Part shown: positions 1 to 9,319 of the stretch, one piece after another
Numbering within the stretch: the first letter of the stretch is position 1
Layout: each line of letters opens with the position of its first letter
NCBI RefSeq assembly: GCF_000003195.3
Contig: NC_012879.2
Coordinates: 22,478,844-22,542,843 of the forward strand
Length of the DNA stretch: 64,000 bases
Origin: Sorghum bicolor
Taxonomy: Eukaryota; Streptophyta; Magnoliopsida; Poales; Poaceae
Reading direction: 5' to 3'
The notes under the pieces: model-generated
The model's database searches: none
The model's input: the letters and a program-made list of their open reading frames with translations, nothing else
Told to the model about the DNA's origin: nothing
Position numbers and translations under genes: made by a program

Positions 1-951
1 ATATATTGCTTATGACTTTGCTCTACTTGCTTATATTCAAGATTATATTGTTCTTAGTTTATCATAGTTATGTACTTGGCTTAGTTAGATTGGATCTATA
101 TACATGCTTAGGATCGTATAGCGTTTATCCATTGGATCCATGGGTAAATGATAGATATTGTGTAGGCGTGGTGCTTATACCGTATTTATCTGCGATTGTA
201 CCAAATATGCCAGATCGTGGGGTGGTTCGTGATAGTGACAGCTTCATTGATTCTTATACAGTCCCCCTCTCGTGTATTGGGCTGGCAGAGCAACATTATT
301 ACAGGGGAGTGATTGCTATGTTTCTCATATTCCTTGCTAATATCACTATGCATGGGCGTAGTCTTGTCTTGCAATGATTGCTAAGTATGCTTGCACTAAC
401 TATGATATGCTAGACTATATAGTTGAGAATAACTTAGGGAATATTCTTGTAGTTCGTTCTAATACCATGCTAATGACTTTCTAGAGTATCTAATTGAGGT
501 GCTTATCATATTTATTATGTGGCTAGATCAGATTAGTTATCCTTGTCACTATTATTATTTCATATATCTTTTATATGACACTTATCCCTGTATGAAGAGT
601 TAGATATAATGTTCTCAATTATACATGCAATGATAGATGCTCAATCTCATATTCTATTCTGTAATCATTAGTGATGATTGCTAATCCCTTCCCAGTGGTA
701 AAAATGTAAATAACGATACCTGGAATACTTCTCGGTTAAAATGCTACATCGGTATTAATCTGTGCGCTTGCAGATCCAATTCATTATTTATTTAGAAGAG
801 CAATTGCATATTTCAATACCGCGTCTCTTATATCATGCTGGGGATGACAACTTGGCTTAAGTGGTGTGAGGGATAGGTTTGGCATTTTTGGCACCGTTGC
901 TAGATTTAGAACTTAGTCTACTTTTAGCAATGATGTTAAGAATACCCAACA
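1..951 (+). repeat. 5' LTR of element A, downstream part only
   Basis: Nearly identical to the same part of the B LTRs (from about 31985 and 38644). It ends in CCCAACA at 951, the expected CA terminus, directly before the PBS spacer. The U3 and TATA part lies left of the window. It includes an open frame (6-377) that is also open in the other three LTR copies of this family, the U5 block at about 714-775 and a degenerate PBS-like stretch at 889-900. Confidence 0.9.
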
Positions 952-959
952 AGCATTTT

Positions 960-977
960 TGGCGCCGTTGCCGGGGA
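960..977 (+). promoter_or_regulatory. Primer binding site of element A (tRNA-Asp type)
   Basis: TGGCGCCGTTGCCGGGGA lies 8 bases after the LTR end. It is complementary to the 3' end of plant tRNA-Asp(GTC) as I know that tRNA. The spacer reads AGCATTTT. Confidence 0.92.
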
Positions 978-1111
978 AGGTTGATTACTAATCAGGAATG
1001 GAATAAAAGATTTTGAGTTATCATTCGCATCACTAATATGATTGAGCTTATCTATTCTCTCATACAGTTTTACCCCGATATTTTTCTATTTTATCTTATG
1101 CAGGGGAATGT

Positions 1112-1173
1112 ATGAATAGAAGACATCTTCCAGGAAATTTTGTTGACAATCCTGAAGCATTATTCAAGAAGAC
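1112..1173 (+). pseudogene. gag: gag N-terminus of element A, cut by the Athila insertion
   Basis: The frame opens with MNRRHLPGNFVDNPEALFKK, identical to the start of gag in element B at 33099. After about 20 codons it is broken by the insertion at 1174. The coding sequence resumes at 10538 directly after the second copy of the target duplication. The apparent 72-codon frame here simply reads into the inserted LTR. A splice-acceptor-like TTATGCAG lies just upstream of the ATG. Confidence 0.85.
1169..1173. repeat. Target site duplication AAGAC (left) of the Athila element
   Basis: AAGAC flanks the insertion on both sides (1169-1173 and 10533-10537). The empty site in element B (around 33160) carries it once. 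Confidence 0.95.
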
Positions 1174-1980
1174 TGTTGATATTTGGGAACGCAATAAGGA
1201 ATTGATCCGCAAGCGCACGGATATCGGTGAGCACTTCACCCGGGAGGTTATCCAGAGTATCGTATTTATTTTTTTACCACTAGGAGAAGGAGTGCATCTG
1301 ACTAACCTGTCTATTACTACTAACCTTTAGGCACAAAGAATGTCTTTCGATGTGAGTGATAAATAGAGAAGACTGCAACCGTAGTCTCCTTCTAACCTTG
1401 GTAAGGATGATCTACTGTTCTAATGGGGAGACTAACAGAATCTAGACACCACAAAGGATGTTCAACCCGCACCTATAAACCCTATCCTTCCTGCTAACGA
1501 GATGTGATCTACAAAGGTAGCTCGGAATTGTCACGTTCCTCACTACTACCACGGTCCAGCTAGTCAGGGAATATCTATGAGTACCCCAGCCTAAACACCA
1601 CGTTTACGCCAGCAATGATTACTCTAAACTCTACGCGAAGAGATTAAAGTAAACTCATAAACCATAAGAACAATAAAACAAGAACTTACTAGAATTTAGA
1701 AGTCGAATTACTGAAGAATCCTAGGAGCAAGCTTCGGGTTAGGAGAACTTGATCCCGCAGGTACAAGCTTGGAGTAGACACCGACAGGCCGGGCTTCCTC
1801 CACTCTTCACCTCCACTCTATCTCTCTCAATCTAGTAGAAACTAGAAGATCTATTTCTACCTTACATTGATTGCTAAGCCTAAAAAGAAATATTAATTAG
1901 AGAAGAGGTTTTCCTTCGAGGGCACCCCTCAGTCTCTATGATAATTTCTTCATGTCTTCTCCAGGGGCCAGGGGGCCTTG

Positions 1981-1990
1981 CTTATATAGT
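1981..1990 (-). promoter_or_regulatory. TATA box, Athila 3' LTR
   Basis: Sense reading ACTATATAAG, followed about 20 bases on by the CCCCTGGCCCCTGGAG block that is conserved in all LTRs of this group, a likely start region. Confidence 0.75.
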
Positions 1991-2104
1991 CCTCCCCTTC
2001 TATGCGTTTTTGGGTCGATAGGCGAGGTGGTACTATGTTTTTCTTGATCCAATAGGTCGGTGGAATATCCCGAGCGAAAGAGTCCTGATTTGGCTCTAGC
2101 AGGG

Positions 2105-2137
2105 GGGCGGGCGCCTAGGCTTCCAGGGCGGGCGCCC
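2105..2137 (-). promoter_or_regulatory. Two GC-rich dodecamers spaced 21 bp, Athila 3' LTR
   Basis: GGGCGGGCGCC at 2105 and GGGCGGGCGCCC at 2126, window orientation. The array lies about 115 bp upstream of the TATA box in sense. The right LTR has one copy only. Confidence 0.7.
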
Positions 2138-2407
2138 TGGGCCTGGCCCAGTTTTGCCTCCGCTTCGGTCTCATGGCTTCTGGAGTCTTCTAGATGAAGT
2201 AAAATTGCGCGGTGCGTTGATATCTCTATGTAATCCCGACATGTGGGCCTTTCTTCCTTATTTCCTGATAACCCCCTGCAGAAATAGATAAACCACAAAA
2301 CTCGTGGAATTCTGTCAGATCAAACCCTAATTCTAGGTGATGGTTGCATATTGGTCCATTCTCTTGTTTATTTGATAATTAAAATTGATACATAAGAACC
2401 GTCAACA

Positions 2408-2425
2408 AATACCCCCATACTTAGG
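2408..2425 (-). promoter_or_regulatory. Polypurine tract of the Athila element
   Basis: Sense AAGTATGGGGGTATT lies directly against the 3' LTR start, the position needed to prime plus-strand DNA. Confidence 0.8.
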
Positions 2426-3711
2426 CTTTTACTCGTCCTCGAGAAAAGGATGGTTAAGAACAATATTTAGGGTAAACATTTAAAACATTCTCTTTATATA
2501 ATTGCAGGGTGTTAAAATTCCACTGTGTACCATAGTCAGGGAAGTTTATGATTAAGAGTAAAGATCCTTTCTTCTCGATCCTGTCACTTGGAGTTTTTGT
2601 ATATTTTTGAAAGAAAGTTAGCATACCTTTTTATCCTCATAGGTTCTGTCAGATCACTCATTATCTTTTATATATATCTCACTGAGGCTGTTTTATTTTG
2701 CAAAAATTCTCAAGCATACTTACTTTGCATTTATTGCCTGATCAAAACGGGATCCGAGGAGGGGAATGTCATACTCTTAGATCAAAGACTTTGAAAATTA
2801 AAAACTTTGTCAACTCTTGCTGGCATATTGCTTATTAGAGGGACCATGGGCTATCATTTTTTTTAAGTGGATACCGAGGTACCCCTAATTCTACTGCTGG
2901 ACACTTGTCCATTTTTTTCTGCGAGGTTGTCGAGCACTTGCTCCTTTTTATTTCCTCGAAATATCTTTATTTTTGCATAGCCCATGCCTTTAATGCAATA
3001 ATACTTCGGAAGAGTGAATCTTACTGAAATAGTGTCTTGATCTTGGGAGCATGATAAATCTCTCAACAAGGGTCTAACTCATTTTGAACAAACTCAATAC
3101 AGAGTAGATAGCTTTTATAATCATAATTAATATTTTTATTTTTATCAGGCATATAAAACACTGAGGATGGTAGCTAGAATTTTGAATATTTTGAAATAAA
3201 TTCTCCAAGCAACAATGATATCAAGAATAAGAAACTCATACTCTACCATCACATATTCCATATTGACTTAAGTAACACAGGGTTTTAAAATGATTTTATA
3301 ATAATTGTAAGTTTTTAGGAAATATCACAGATTGAGATTAATCATGATTAGAAATATTTTAATCTTTTTATTTTATCATGTTGGAAACAGTAATCTGCAT
3401 AATTCAAAATAAATGTATGTATGAAGTAAAGTGTGCAGAGTGTGTACCTAAATCGTGGAGTGGTGTAGTCGGAGTGTGTTTGGCATGTTGAGGGATCTCC
3501 CCCATACTTGTTTTCTGCTTTCTTGCACAAAAATAAAGTAGAGACACACAAGACATAATAATAATAATAGTAGTACTCTTTATTGATCTTGAGGCATTTA
3601 GTACAAAAGACTGATAACAAACTGATAGCAAACTAATAATAATAGCAAACTTAAACCGAATTTAAAGATAGATGACTAAGATGCATTGCCTCAAGGTCTA
3701 ATCTAGATAAC
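2426..3711 (-). other. 3' untranslated region of the Athila element
   Basis: AT-rich and without a supported gene. Near 2870-2945 it is clearly similar to the 3' untranslated regions of A, B and C. That stretch includes two short inverted repeats with a shared AAGT centre (2899-2910 and 2932-2943). A short TAA-type microsatellite lies near 3555. Confidence 0.7.
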
Positions 3712-4341
3712 TTAGCGGCGCTCTAATTCCTTGATCTTCTTGTTGGCACGGGCAAGATCCTGCCTAAGGCCTAGTATAATGGTGTTGTGGTTAGAGAGCT
3801 GCCTAGTGAGGGAATTAATTGAGGACTGGAGGTCTATGATAATTCTATCTAGCCTGCGAACTTCCTCATCAATATCCATTATAGTCTTGCGACGCTTGGG
3901 AGGTGTTTCAAAAGCATTGAGAGCGTGCTTCGGGGCTGCCTTTGGAGGGATGAAACGGACTTTGGCTGCTCTAATCCCTTCAAAGTAAGGCCTTTCCTCC
4001 TCTGAAGTGTAGCGTACGCTGCTGATCTCGCCGCTCCGGTTGGTCTTGACTCCAACGACCCTCTCATTGGGTCTAGGTGGAAGGATCCTTGTGCTGATTG
4101 GCACCTTGATAGTGGTCTTCGTCTTGGATGATGGTCCTTTGAGGAGTAGGGGTTGTGGTGGTGCGGTGAGAACTGGTTGAGCATGGTAAGATTGGGCGGA
4201 GCTGCGTTGACGTAATGGCATGGCTTCTAGCTGACGCTCTGTGTTGGCCGGGACGAGAGCACGGGCATCGGGGTCTTCCACTGGCTCCATGTTGAGGTTG
4301 AAGGGGACGACTTCCCAATCGTTGTGGTAATTGTCGGCCAT
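3712..4341 (-). CDS. Accessory ORF downstream of pol, basic coiled-coil protein, function unknown
   Basis: A 209-codon open frame in the position where some Athila elements carry env-like ORFs. I do not recognise the protein. The first half is rich in Pro and Arg. A basic stretch PPKRRK, resembling a nuclear localisation signal, lies at about residues 148-153. The last 50 residues have hydrophobic positions at heptad-like spacing (VRRLDRIIIDLQSSINSL onwards) and end in KKIKELERR, which suggests a coiled coil. I see no signal peptide or membrane segment, so an envelope role looks unlikely. It is separated from pol by about 450 bp that contain a TATA box and a GC-rich repeat array, so it may be transcribed separately. 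A role as nuclear or DNA-binding accessory factor is inference only. Confidence 0.6.
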   Translation of the reverse strand: MADNYHNDWEVVPFNLNMEPVEDPDARALVPANTERQLEAMPLRQRSSAQSYHAQPVLTAPPQPLLLKGPSSKTKTTIKVPISTRILPPRPNERVVGVKTNRSGEISSVRYTSEEERPYFEGIRAAKVRFIPPKAAPKHALNAFETPPKRRKTIMDIDEEVRRLDRIIIDLQSSINSLTRQLSNHNTIILGLRQDLARANKKIKELERR

Positions 4342-4478
4342 TGGAGTAGCAAGGAACTAATAAAATTTTAATTGAAGTAGAGCTAATTAAGCTCTAATTA
4401 AAGGAGAGCTAATCAAGCTCTAGTTGAAGGAGAGAAAGCTTGGTGGCTTGGTGTTTGAAAACTGAGGTCAGGGGTCTG

Positions 4479-4486
4479 TTTATATA
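4479..4486 (-). promoter_or_regulatory. TATA box upstream of the accessory ORF
   Basis: Sense TATATAAA, 138 bases before the accessory ATG. Confidence 0.5.
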
Positions 4487-4629
4487 GGGGTCAAAAGGAT
4501 GCCTCTATGGGTTGTTCGGGTTGCTCCCGTCGATGTGCGTGCGAAACTTTCCATCCGAGGGATTATTCGGATCACCCTAAGTGCATTTTCCATAACAGAG
4601 AAAGTCGGGACCGAGGGGGAACAGGGGCT

Positions 4630-4683
4630 GGGCGCCCGCCCACTTGACCTGGGCGCCCGCCCACTTGACCTGGGCGCCCGCCC
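4630..4683 (-). repeat. Three GGGCGCCCGCCC units at 21-bp period
   Basis: Copies start at 4630, 4651 and 4672 on the plus strand, with spacer CACTTGACCT-like sequence. This is the same dodecamer and spacing as in the LTRs. Confidence 0.9.
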
Positions 4684-4792
4684 TCTCTCTGGCTCCTCTG
4701 TGGGCCCACTTCTCCGAGCGCGTTTCTAGATGCGAAATTATTTAGAAAAATATATATATGACCCAAAACCATCAGACCAAAAGTGTCGAGCT

Positions 4793-7700
4793 CTAATTCT
4801 CCATGGGAAGGTAAAAATGGACTACGTCTATTTCTTCAAATTCCTCATTGGGCTCTAAAAATAATTTAAGACGTTGACCATTTACCTTGAATAACGTACC
4901 TTCGCTATTTTGAAGTGTGATAGCTCTGTGGGATGATGAATTGATTACCTTGAATGGTCCTTCCCATTTGCTCCGGAGTTTTCCATGCCCGAAAAGCTTC
5001 ACCCTGGAATTAAAAAGTAATACCTTATCTCCGGGTGTGAACTCCTTCTTCTTGATTCTCTTGTCATGCCACCTCTTGACTCTTTCTTTGTAGATCTTTG
5101 AATTGTGATATGCCTTCTCTCGCCATTCTTCCAATTCTGATAATTGCATTCTTCTATAATCTCCAGCAACATCTAGGTCCATATTCCATCTCTTTATGGC
5201 CCAGTGTGCTTTGAATTCTAGTTCAACAGGTAGATGGCAAGTCTTCCCGTACACCAATTGGTATGGAGACATTCCAATTGGGGTCTTGTATGCTGTCCGG
5301 TATGCCCAGAGTGCATCGGGTAACTTGTCTTTCCACGCCGTTCCCATTTCATTTACTGTCTTCTGAAGAATATTCTTGATTTGTTTGTTGGAAGTCTCTG
5401 CTTGGCCACTTGTCTGAGGATGATAAGGGGTAGCGACGTTGTGACGGATTCCATGTCTTGATAGATATTGCTTGAAGCGTTTGTCGATGAAGTGTGCTCC
5501 TCCATCACTTATCACTACTCTGGGGACTCCAAATCTTGGAAATATAATTTCTTCAAACATCCTCTTTGAACTGACGTTGTCGGCATGCTTGCAAGGTAAT
5601 GCTTCTACCCACTTGGAGACATAGTCAACCGCCACCAAGATGTACTCACACTTCTTTGATGTAGGAAATGGACCCATGTAGTCTATTCCCCAGACATCAA
5701 AGAGCTCAATCTGAAGGTTGTTGGTGAGTGGCATTGCATCCCTTGTATTTATGTTTTCGTGCCTTTGACATGGCCCACATCTTCTGATATATTGCTTCGT
5801 GTCTTCATACATTGTAGGCCAATAGAATCCACACTGCCAGATCTTTGAATGTGTACGGAATGCTCCATAGTGACCTCCATATGGTGATGAATGACATCTG
5901 TCGATGATCTTCCATCCTTCCTCAGTGGTCACACATCTCCTGAGTAAGCCATCAGAGCATACTCGGAAGAGGTATGGCTCGTCCCATATATGTGAACGAC
6001 TTTCTTGAATAAGCTTCTTCTTGTTTGCTCCTGGTGGTACATACCCTGAACCCATAAAATTAACAATATCTGCATACCAGGGGTCAGACCTGTTAATCCC
6101 ATAGAGCATGTCGTCCCGGAGTGAATCATTGATGGGGGTTTCCTGTGGACTCTTAAAATACATTCTAGACAAGTGATCAGCAACAGAATTTTCTACTCCT
6201 TTTTTATCTTTTATTTCTAAGTCAAATTCTTGGAGTAATAAGATCCATCTAATCAGGCGAGGTTTAGCATCTTTTTTAGTGAGCAAATATTTTAATGCAG
6301 CATGATCAGTGTAAACAATTATTTTAGCTCCAACTAAATAAGATCTAAATTTATCAATGGCAAAGACAATAGCCAGAAGCTCTTTTTCAGTGGTTGCATA
6401 ATTAAGTTGAGCTCCTGTCAAAGTTTTACTGGCATAAGCAATTGCATGATGCTTCTTATCTTTAGTTTGTCCCAATACTGCCCCCACAGCATAATCACTA
6501 GCATCACACATAATTTCAAAAGGTAACGACCAATCAGGGGGTTGAATGATTGGTGCAGAGATGAGTGCTTTCTTTAATAAATTGAAAGATGTTAAACATG
6601 CATCATCAAATTCGAAAGGAGCATCCTTGGCTAGCAAAAGAGTAAGTGGTCTAGCAATAAATGAAAAATGTTTTATGAATCTACGATAAAAACCAGCATG
6701 GCCAAGAAAGCTTCGAATTCCTTTTATATTCACAGGTGGAGGTAGTTGTTCAATTACTTCAATTTTAGCTTTGTCTACCTCAATCCCCCTTTCAGACACT
6801 AAGTGTCCTAGCACTATTCCTTCCCTAACCATAAAATGACATTTTTCCCAATTAAGGATTAAGTGCTTTTCTTCACATCTTTGCAAAACCTTGTCTAAGT
6901 TTTCAAGACAACTATCAAAGGTTTTTCCATAAACAGAGAAATCATCCATGAAAACTTCCATAATCTCTTCAATCATATCAGAAAATATAGACATCATGCA
7001 TCTTTGAAAAGAAGCTGGTGCATTACATAACCCAAAAGACATTCTACGGTAAGCATAAGTTCCATAAGGGCATGTAAAAGTGGTTTTGCTTTGATCATCA
7101 GGATGGATCGGGATTTGATGATACCCTGAATATCCATCTAAGAAACAGAAGAATGAATGGTTTGCTAACCGCTCTAGCATCTCATCTATAAAAGGTAAAG
7201 GAAAGTGATCTTTTCTCGTGGCTTTGTTTAGTTTTCTATAGTCTATGCACATCCGCCATCCTGTGACGATGCGTTGCGGAATTAGCTCGTTCTTTTCATT
7301 CATAATAACTGTCATGCCTCCCTTTTTGGGCACAACTTGGACTGGTCTCACCCACTCACTGTGCGGCACAGGATATATAATCCCTGCATGCAGCAACTTT
7401 ATAACTTCCTTTTTAACTACCTCTCTCATAGTGTTGTTAAGTCTACGTTGGGGTTCTCGAGAGGGTGTAACAGAAGGATCTGTTGGAATACGATGGGTAC
7501 AAATCATAGGACTAATTCCTGTAAGATCTTGAAGTGAGTAGCTGAATACTGAGTGATGTTTCTCAAGAATGGTCATTAATCGCAGAGTTTGATCCTGAGT
7601 GAGTTTATCGCTAATGATCATAGGGAACTCTGGATTATTGTTTAGGAAAGCATAGGTAAGATCGGGTGGTAAAGTTTTAAGTTCTATGGGGGGTCTAGGT

Positions 7701-8641
7701 GTTTCTGCAAACTCGTCTAAGGGTTCAGGCTCAGAAGGTTCGTCTTCTTCTTTTGTGAAGAAAGGAGTTTCGTCTTCTAAGTCTGATTCATCTAAAAGCT
7801 CTAGAGATGCAGCCTTTACTTCCTCCATAGGATCAGGCAAAAGATATGACTCGGCCTTATTATTTAAGGAGTGTGAAATTATCATTGGGAATTGAAAAGT
7901 TTTTCCAAAAGAAATGTGTAGCTTTCCAGTATGACCTTCATAAAGGAGTCTTCTAAAAGGTTGTCCTATTAACAGGTCGAAGTCCCATGTATCAAAGATA
8001 TAGAAGTTCAAATGAACCATGGAGCCTTCTACCGTAAGAGGTAGGACATTAATAATTCCAAGACTGGGGACTAATCGTCCCAAAGATTCCTTTATGATCT
8101 TTGCTGTGGGGGTTAAGACAAGATTTTTAAATAGTTTAAGTGCAAAAGATTCAGACATAATGTTGATCCCCACAACAGGATTATAAAGAGCATTAAATCG
8201 ATCAGAATTATAAGCACAACGTATAGTTATAGAGGGTGTGTCCAAACGGATCACATCAGAGGAAAGCTCTGATTCCTCCAACCATTCGCTACTCATTACT
8301 GAGATAAGCTCTCTCAATTGATATTCACTTGGTAAATAAATGCTAATCTGGCCGTTTTGGGGTTTGTCAATAGAATGGTAGTTTGAAATATTTCCAAAAT
8401 CGGCAAAAAGATCGGATTCTATATCCAGCATGAAGTCCGGTAGTGGAATTTCTTCCTCTTGTGGCTCAAAACTTGGGATAGCTAAAGTAGATGAAGAATT
8501 TGGCAGAGTGTCTACTTCGGCTTCGTAGGTTTCATCATGAAGGGTATTATCCATCTCAGCTTCTAGGATTCTATCTAGGATCACTCTAGCTTCATTAGCA
8601 GGGATGCGAAAGAAAGAACCTCTAGACATTGTGTGTAGCAT
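4793..8641 (-). CDS. pol: Athila pol: degenerate protease-like domain, RT, RNase H, integrase
   Basis: 1282 open codons from an internal Met, in frame with the upstream gag. A protease-like fold lies at about residues 140-235, with ILDGRP-like LLIGQPF near 224. The expected catalytic Asp-Ser/Thr-Gly is replaced by NPVVG at 154-158. RT spans about 400-640: YSGYHQIP near 505 and the catalytic FMDD at 564-567. RNase H has D713, E754, D779 and D822. The integrase zinc finger has the two His near 917 and 924 and CGPC near 955. The integrase catalytic triad is D987, D1046 and E1082. No chromodomain is present, as expected for Athila. The domains are intact by eye except for the protease centre. The true start is probably the gag ATG at 9187, so these residues number from an internal methionine. 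Confidence 0.93.
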   Translation of the reverse strand: MLHTMSRGSFFRIPANEARVILDRILEAEMDNTLHDETYEAEVDTLPNSSSTLAIPSFEPQEEEIPLPDFMLDIESDLFADFGNISNYHSIDKPQNGQISIYLPSEYQLRELISVMSSEWLEESELSSDVIRLDTPSITIRCAYNSDRFNALYNPVVGINIMSESFALKLFKNLVLTPTAKIIKESLGRLVPSLGIINVLPLTVEGSMVHLNFYIFDTWDFDLLIGQPFRRLLYEGHTGKLHISFGKTFQFPMIISHSLNNKAESYLLPDPMEEVKAASLELLDESDLEDETPFFTKEEDEPSEPEPLDEFAETPRPPIELKTLPPDLTYAFLNNNPEFPMIISDKLTQDQTLRLMTILEKHHSVFSYSLQDLTGISPMICTHRIPTDPSVTPSREPQRRLNNTMREVVKKEVIKLLHAGIIYPVPHSEWVRPVQVVPKKGGMTVIMNEKNELIPQRIVTGWRMCIDYRKLNKATRKDHFPLPFIDEMLERLANHSFFCFLDGYSGYHQIPIHPDDQSKTTFTCPYGTYAYRRMSFGLCNAPASFQRCMMSIFSDMIEEIMEVFMDDFSVYGKTFDSCLENLDKVLQRCEEKHLILNWEKCHFMVREGIVLGHLVSERGIEVDKAKIEVIEQLPPPVNIKGIRSFLGHAGFYRRFIKHFSFIARPLTLLLAKDAPFEFDDACLTSFNLLKKALISAPIIQPPDWSLPFEIMCDASDYAVGAVLGQTKDKKHHAIAYASKTLTGAQLNYATTEKELLAIVFAIDKFRSYLVGAKIIVYTDHAALKYLLTKKDAKPRLIRWILLLQEFDLEIKDKKGVENSVADHLSRMYFKSPQETPINDSLRDDMLYGINRSDPWYADIVNFMGSGYVPPGANKKKLIQESRSHIWDEPYLFRVCSDGLLRRCVTTEEGWKIIDRCHSSPYGGHYGAFRTHSKIWQCGFYWPTMYEDTKQYIRRCGPCQRHENINTRDAMPLTNNLQIELFDVWGIDYMGPFPTSKKCEYILVAVDYVSKWVEALPCKHADNVSSKRMFEEIIFPRFGVPRVVISDGGAHFIDKRFKQYLSRHGIRHNVATPYHPQTSGQAETSNKQIKNILQKTVNEMGTAWKDKLPDALWAYRTAYKTPIGMSPYQLVYGKTCHLPVELEFKAHWAIKRWNMDLDVAGDYRRMQLSELEEWREKAYHNSKIYKERVKRWHDKRIKKKEFTPGDKVLLFNSRVKLFGHGKLRSKWEGPFKVINSSSHRAITLQNSEGTLFKVNGQRLKLFLEPNEEFEEIDVVHFYLPMEN

Positions 8642-8743
8642 TTGTTTGTGATTTTTATGAAGACCTCGAAAATTGTGAAATAAAAGAACAGGGTCTTCAA
8701 GATTAAGGTTTGGACCAGATTCTAAAAGATCAGAAAAACGTTT

Positions 8744-9187
8744 CTAGGATTTTCCCAAAGTTTCATTATCTTTTTGTTTAAAAGATAGGACTTCGAGTCT
8801 AAGGGCGGCTATACGGTCAAGGGAATAGAAATCTAGACAAAAGTTGGCTCGTAAAACTCCCCATTCACCTTGTTGTTGACTTACCTTCTGACTGTACCAT
8901 TGTCTAGCTTCTCCCCTTAAGGAAAAAGGAAAAAGCTTCCAACGTAAAGTCTTATCAGAAATGCCTTCAATGCGAAGACAATCACATGTTTGCTCAAAAT
9001 CTCTAATATGAAGGTAAGGGTTTTCGTCTTCCTTTCCCGAAAAAGATAGGTTTTGAATCATAGCAATCAACCTAGAACTTAACTTATACTGGGATGTTTG
9101 GATAGGCTGTGATGATTCCCATGGTAAAAGGTCAGTTGCTAAAGGGATTGCAGACTCATGGATTGATTTAGAATTTTGGTTTTCCAT
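8744..9187 (-). pseudogene. gag: Athila gag, separated from pol by one amber codon
   Basis: The gag frame starts at 9187 (MENQNSK), after a short leader that follows the PBS. It carries a retrotransposon gag core (RDFEQTCDCLRIEGISD, then LFPFSLRGEARQWY). It stops at a TAG at 8744-8746 and continues in the same frame straight into pol. The TAG sits where related gags usually have a Trp codon, so a G to A change is the likely cause; readthrough cannot be excluded. No CCHC zinc knuckle is visible between this core and the protease-like domain, which is unusual. Confidence 0.85.
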
Positions 9188-9293
9188 AGGGTGAGAGTAA
9201 AGAAAATAAATAAAGGATATAAAAGATAAGAAAAGATAAAAGTATAGATACAAGCTAATAGCAAGACACAGGTTATCTCAGCAACCGTCTTTC

Positions 9294-9311
9294 TCCCCGG
9301 CAACGGCGCCA
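9294..9311 (-). promoter_or_regulatory. Primer binding site of the Athila element (tRNA-Asp type)
   Basis: Sense TGGCGCCGTTGCCGGGGA, identical to the sites in A and B. It is also 8 bases from the LTR end with a near-identical spacer (AGCATTTC). Confidence 0.93.
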
Positions 9312-9319
9312 GAAATGCT

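Larger units (their letters stand above)
1174..2407 (-). repeat. 3' LTR of the Athila element
   Basis: 1234 bp from TGTTGATATTTGGG to CCGTCAACA in window orientation. It matches the right LTR (9320-10532) except for about 18 substitutions and an extra 21-bp unit holding a second GC-rich dodecamer. The outer end (TGTTGACGGT in sense) and the U3 core are shared with the LTRs of elements A, B and C. Confidence 0.95.
4342..4792 (-). promoter_or_regulatory. pol to accessory ORF interval with probable internal promoter
   Basis: In sense direction this interval holds three GC-rich dodecamers (4683-4630), then a TATA box (4486-4479), then about 140 bases to the ATG at 4341. The layout resembles the U3 of the LTRs, although the dodecamers are inverted relative to the LTR arrangement. 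A TATATATA stretch on the plus strand near 4748 could alternatively support antisense transcription into pol. Confidence 0.5.

Noticed and set aside
1936..2298. 120-codon frame with relatives in every LTR of the group (also 10082, 16360, 38000, 60997)
   Set aside because: It overlaps the conserved U3 promoter core, TATA box and GC dodecamers. Conservation is better explained by the DNA signals, and the ends differ between copies.
3712..4341. Accessory ORF as an envelope gene
   Set aside because: No signal peptide, transmembrane segment or Cys pattern is seen; it is basic with a coiled coil instead.
9294..9311. tRNA-Asp-like sequence (CCCCGGCAACGGCGCCA) suggesting a tRNA gene
   Set aside because: Only the 3' end is present, on the strand and at the distance from the LTR expected of a primer binding site.
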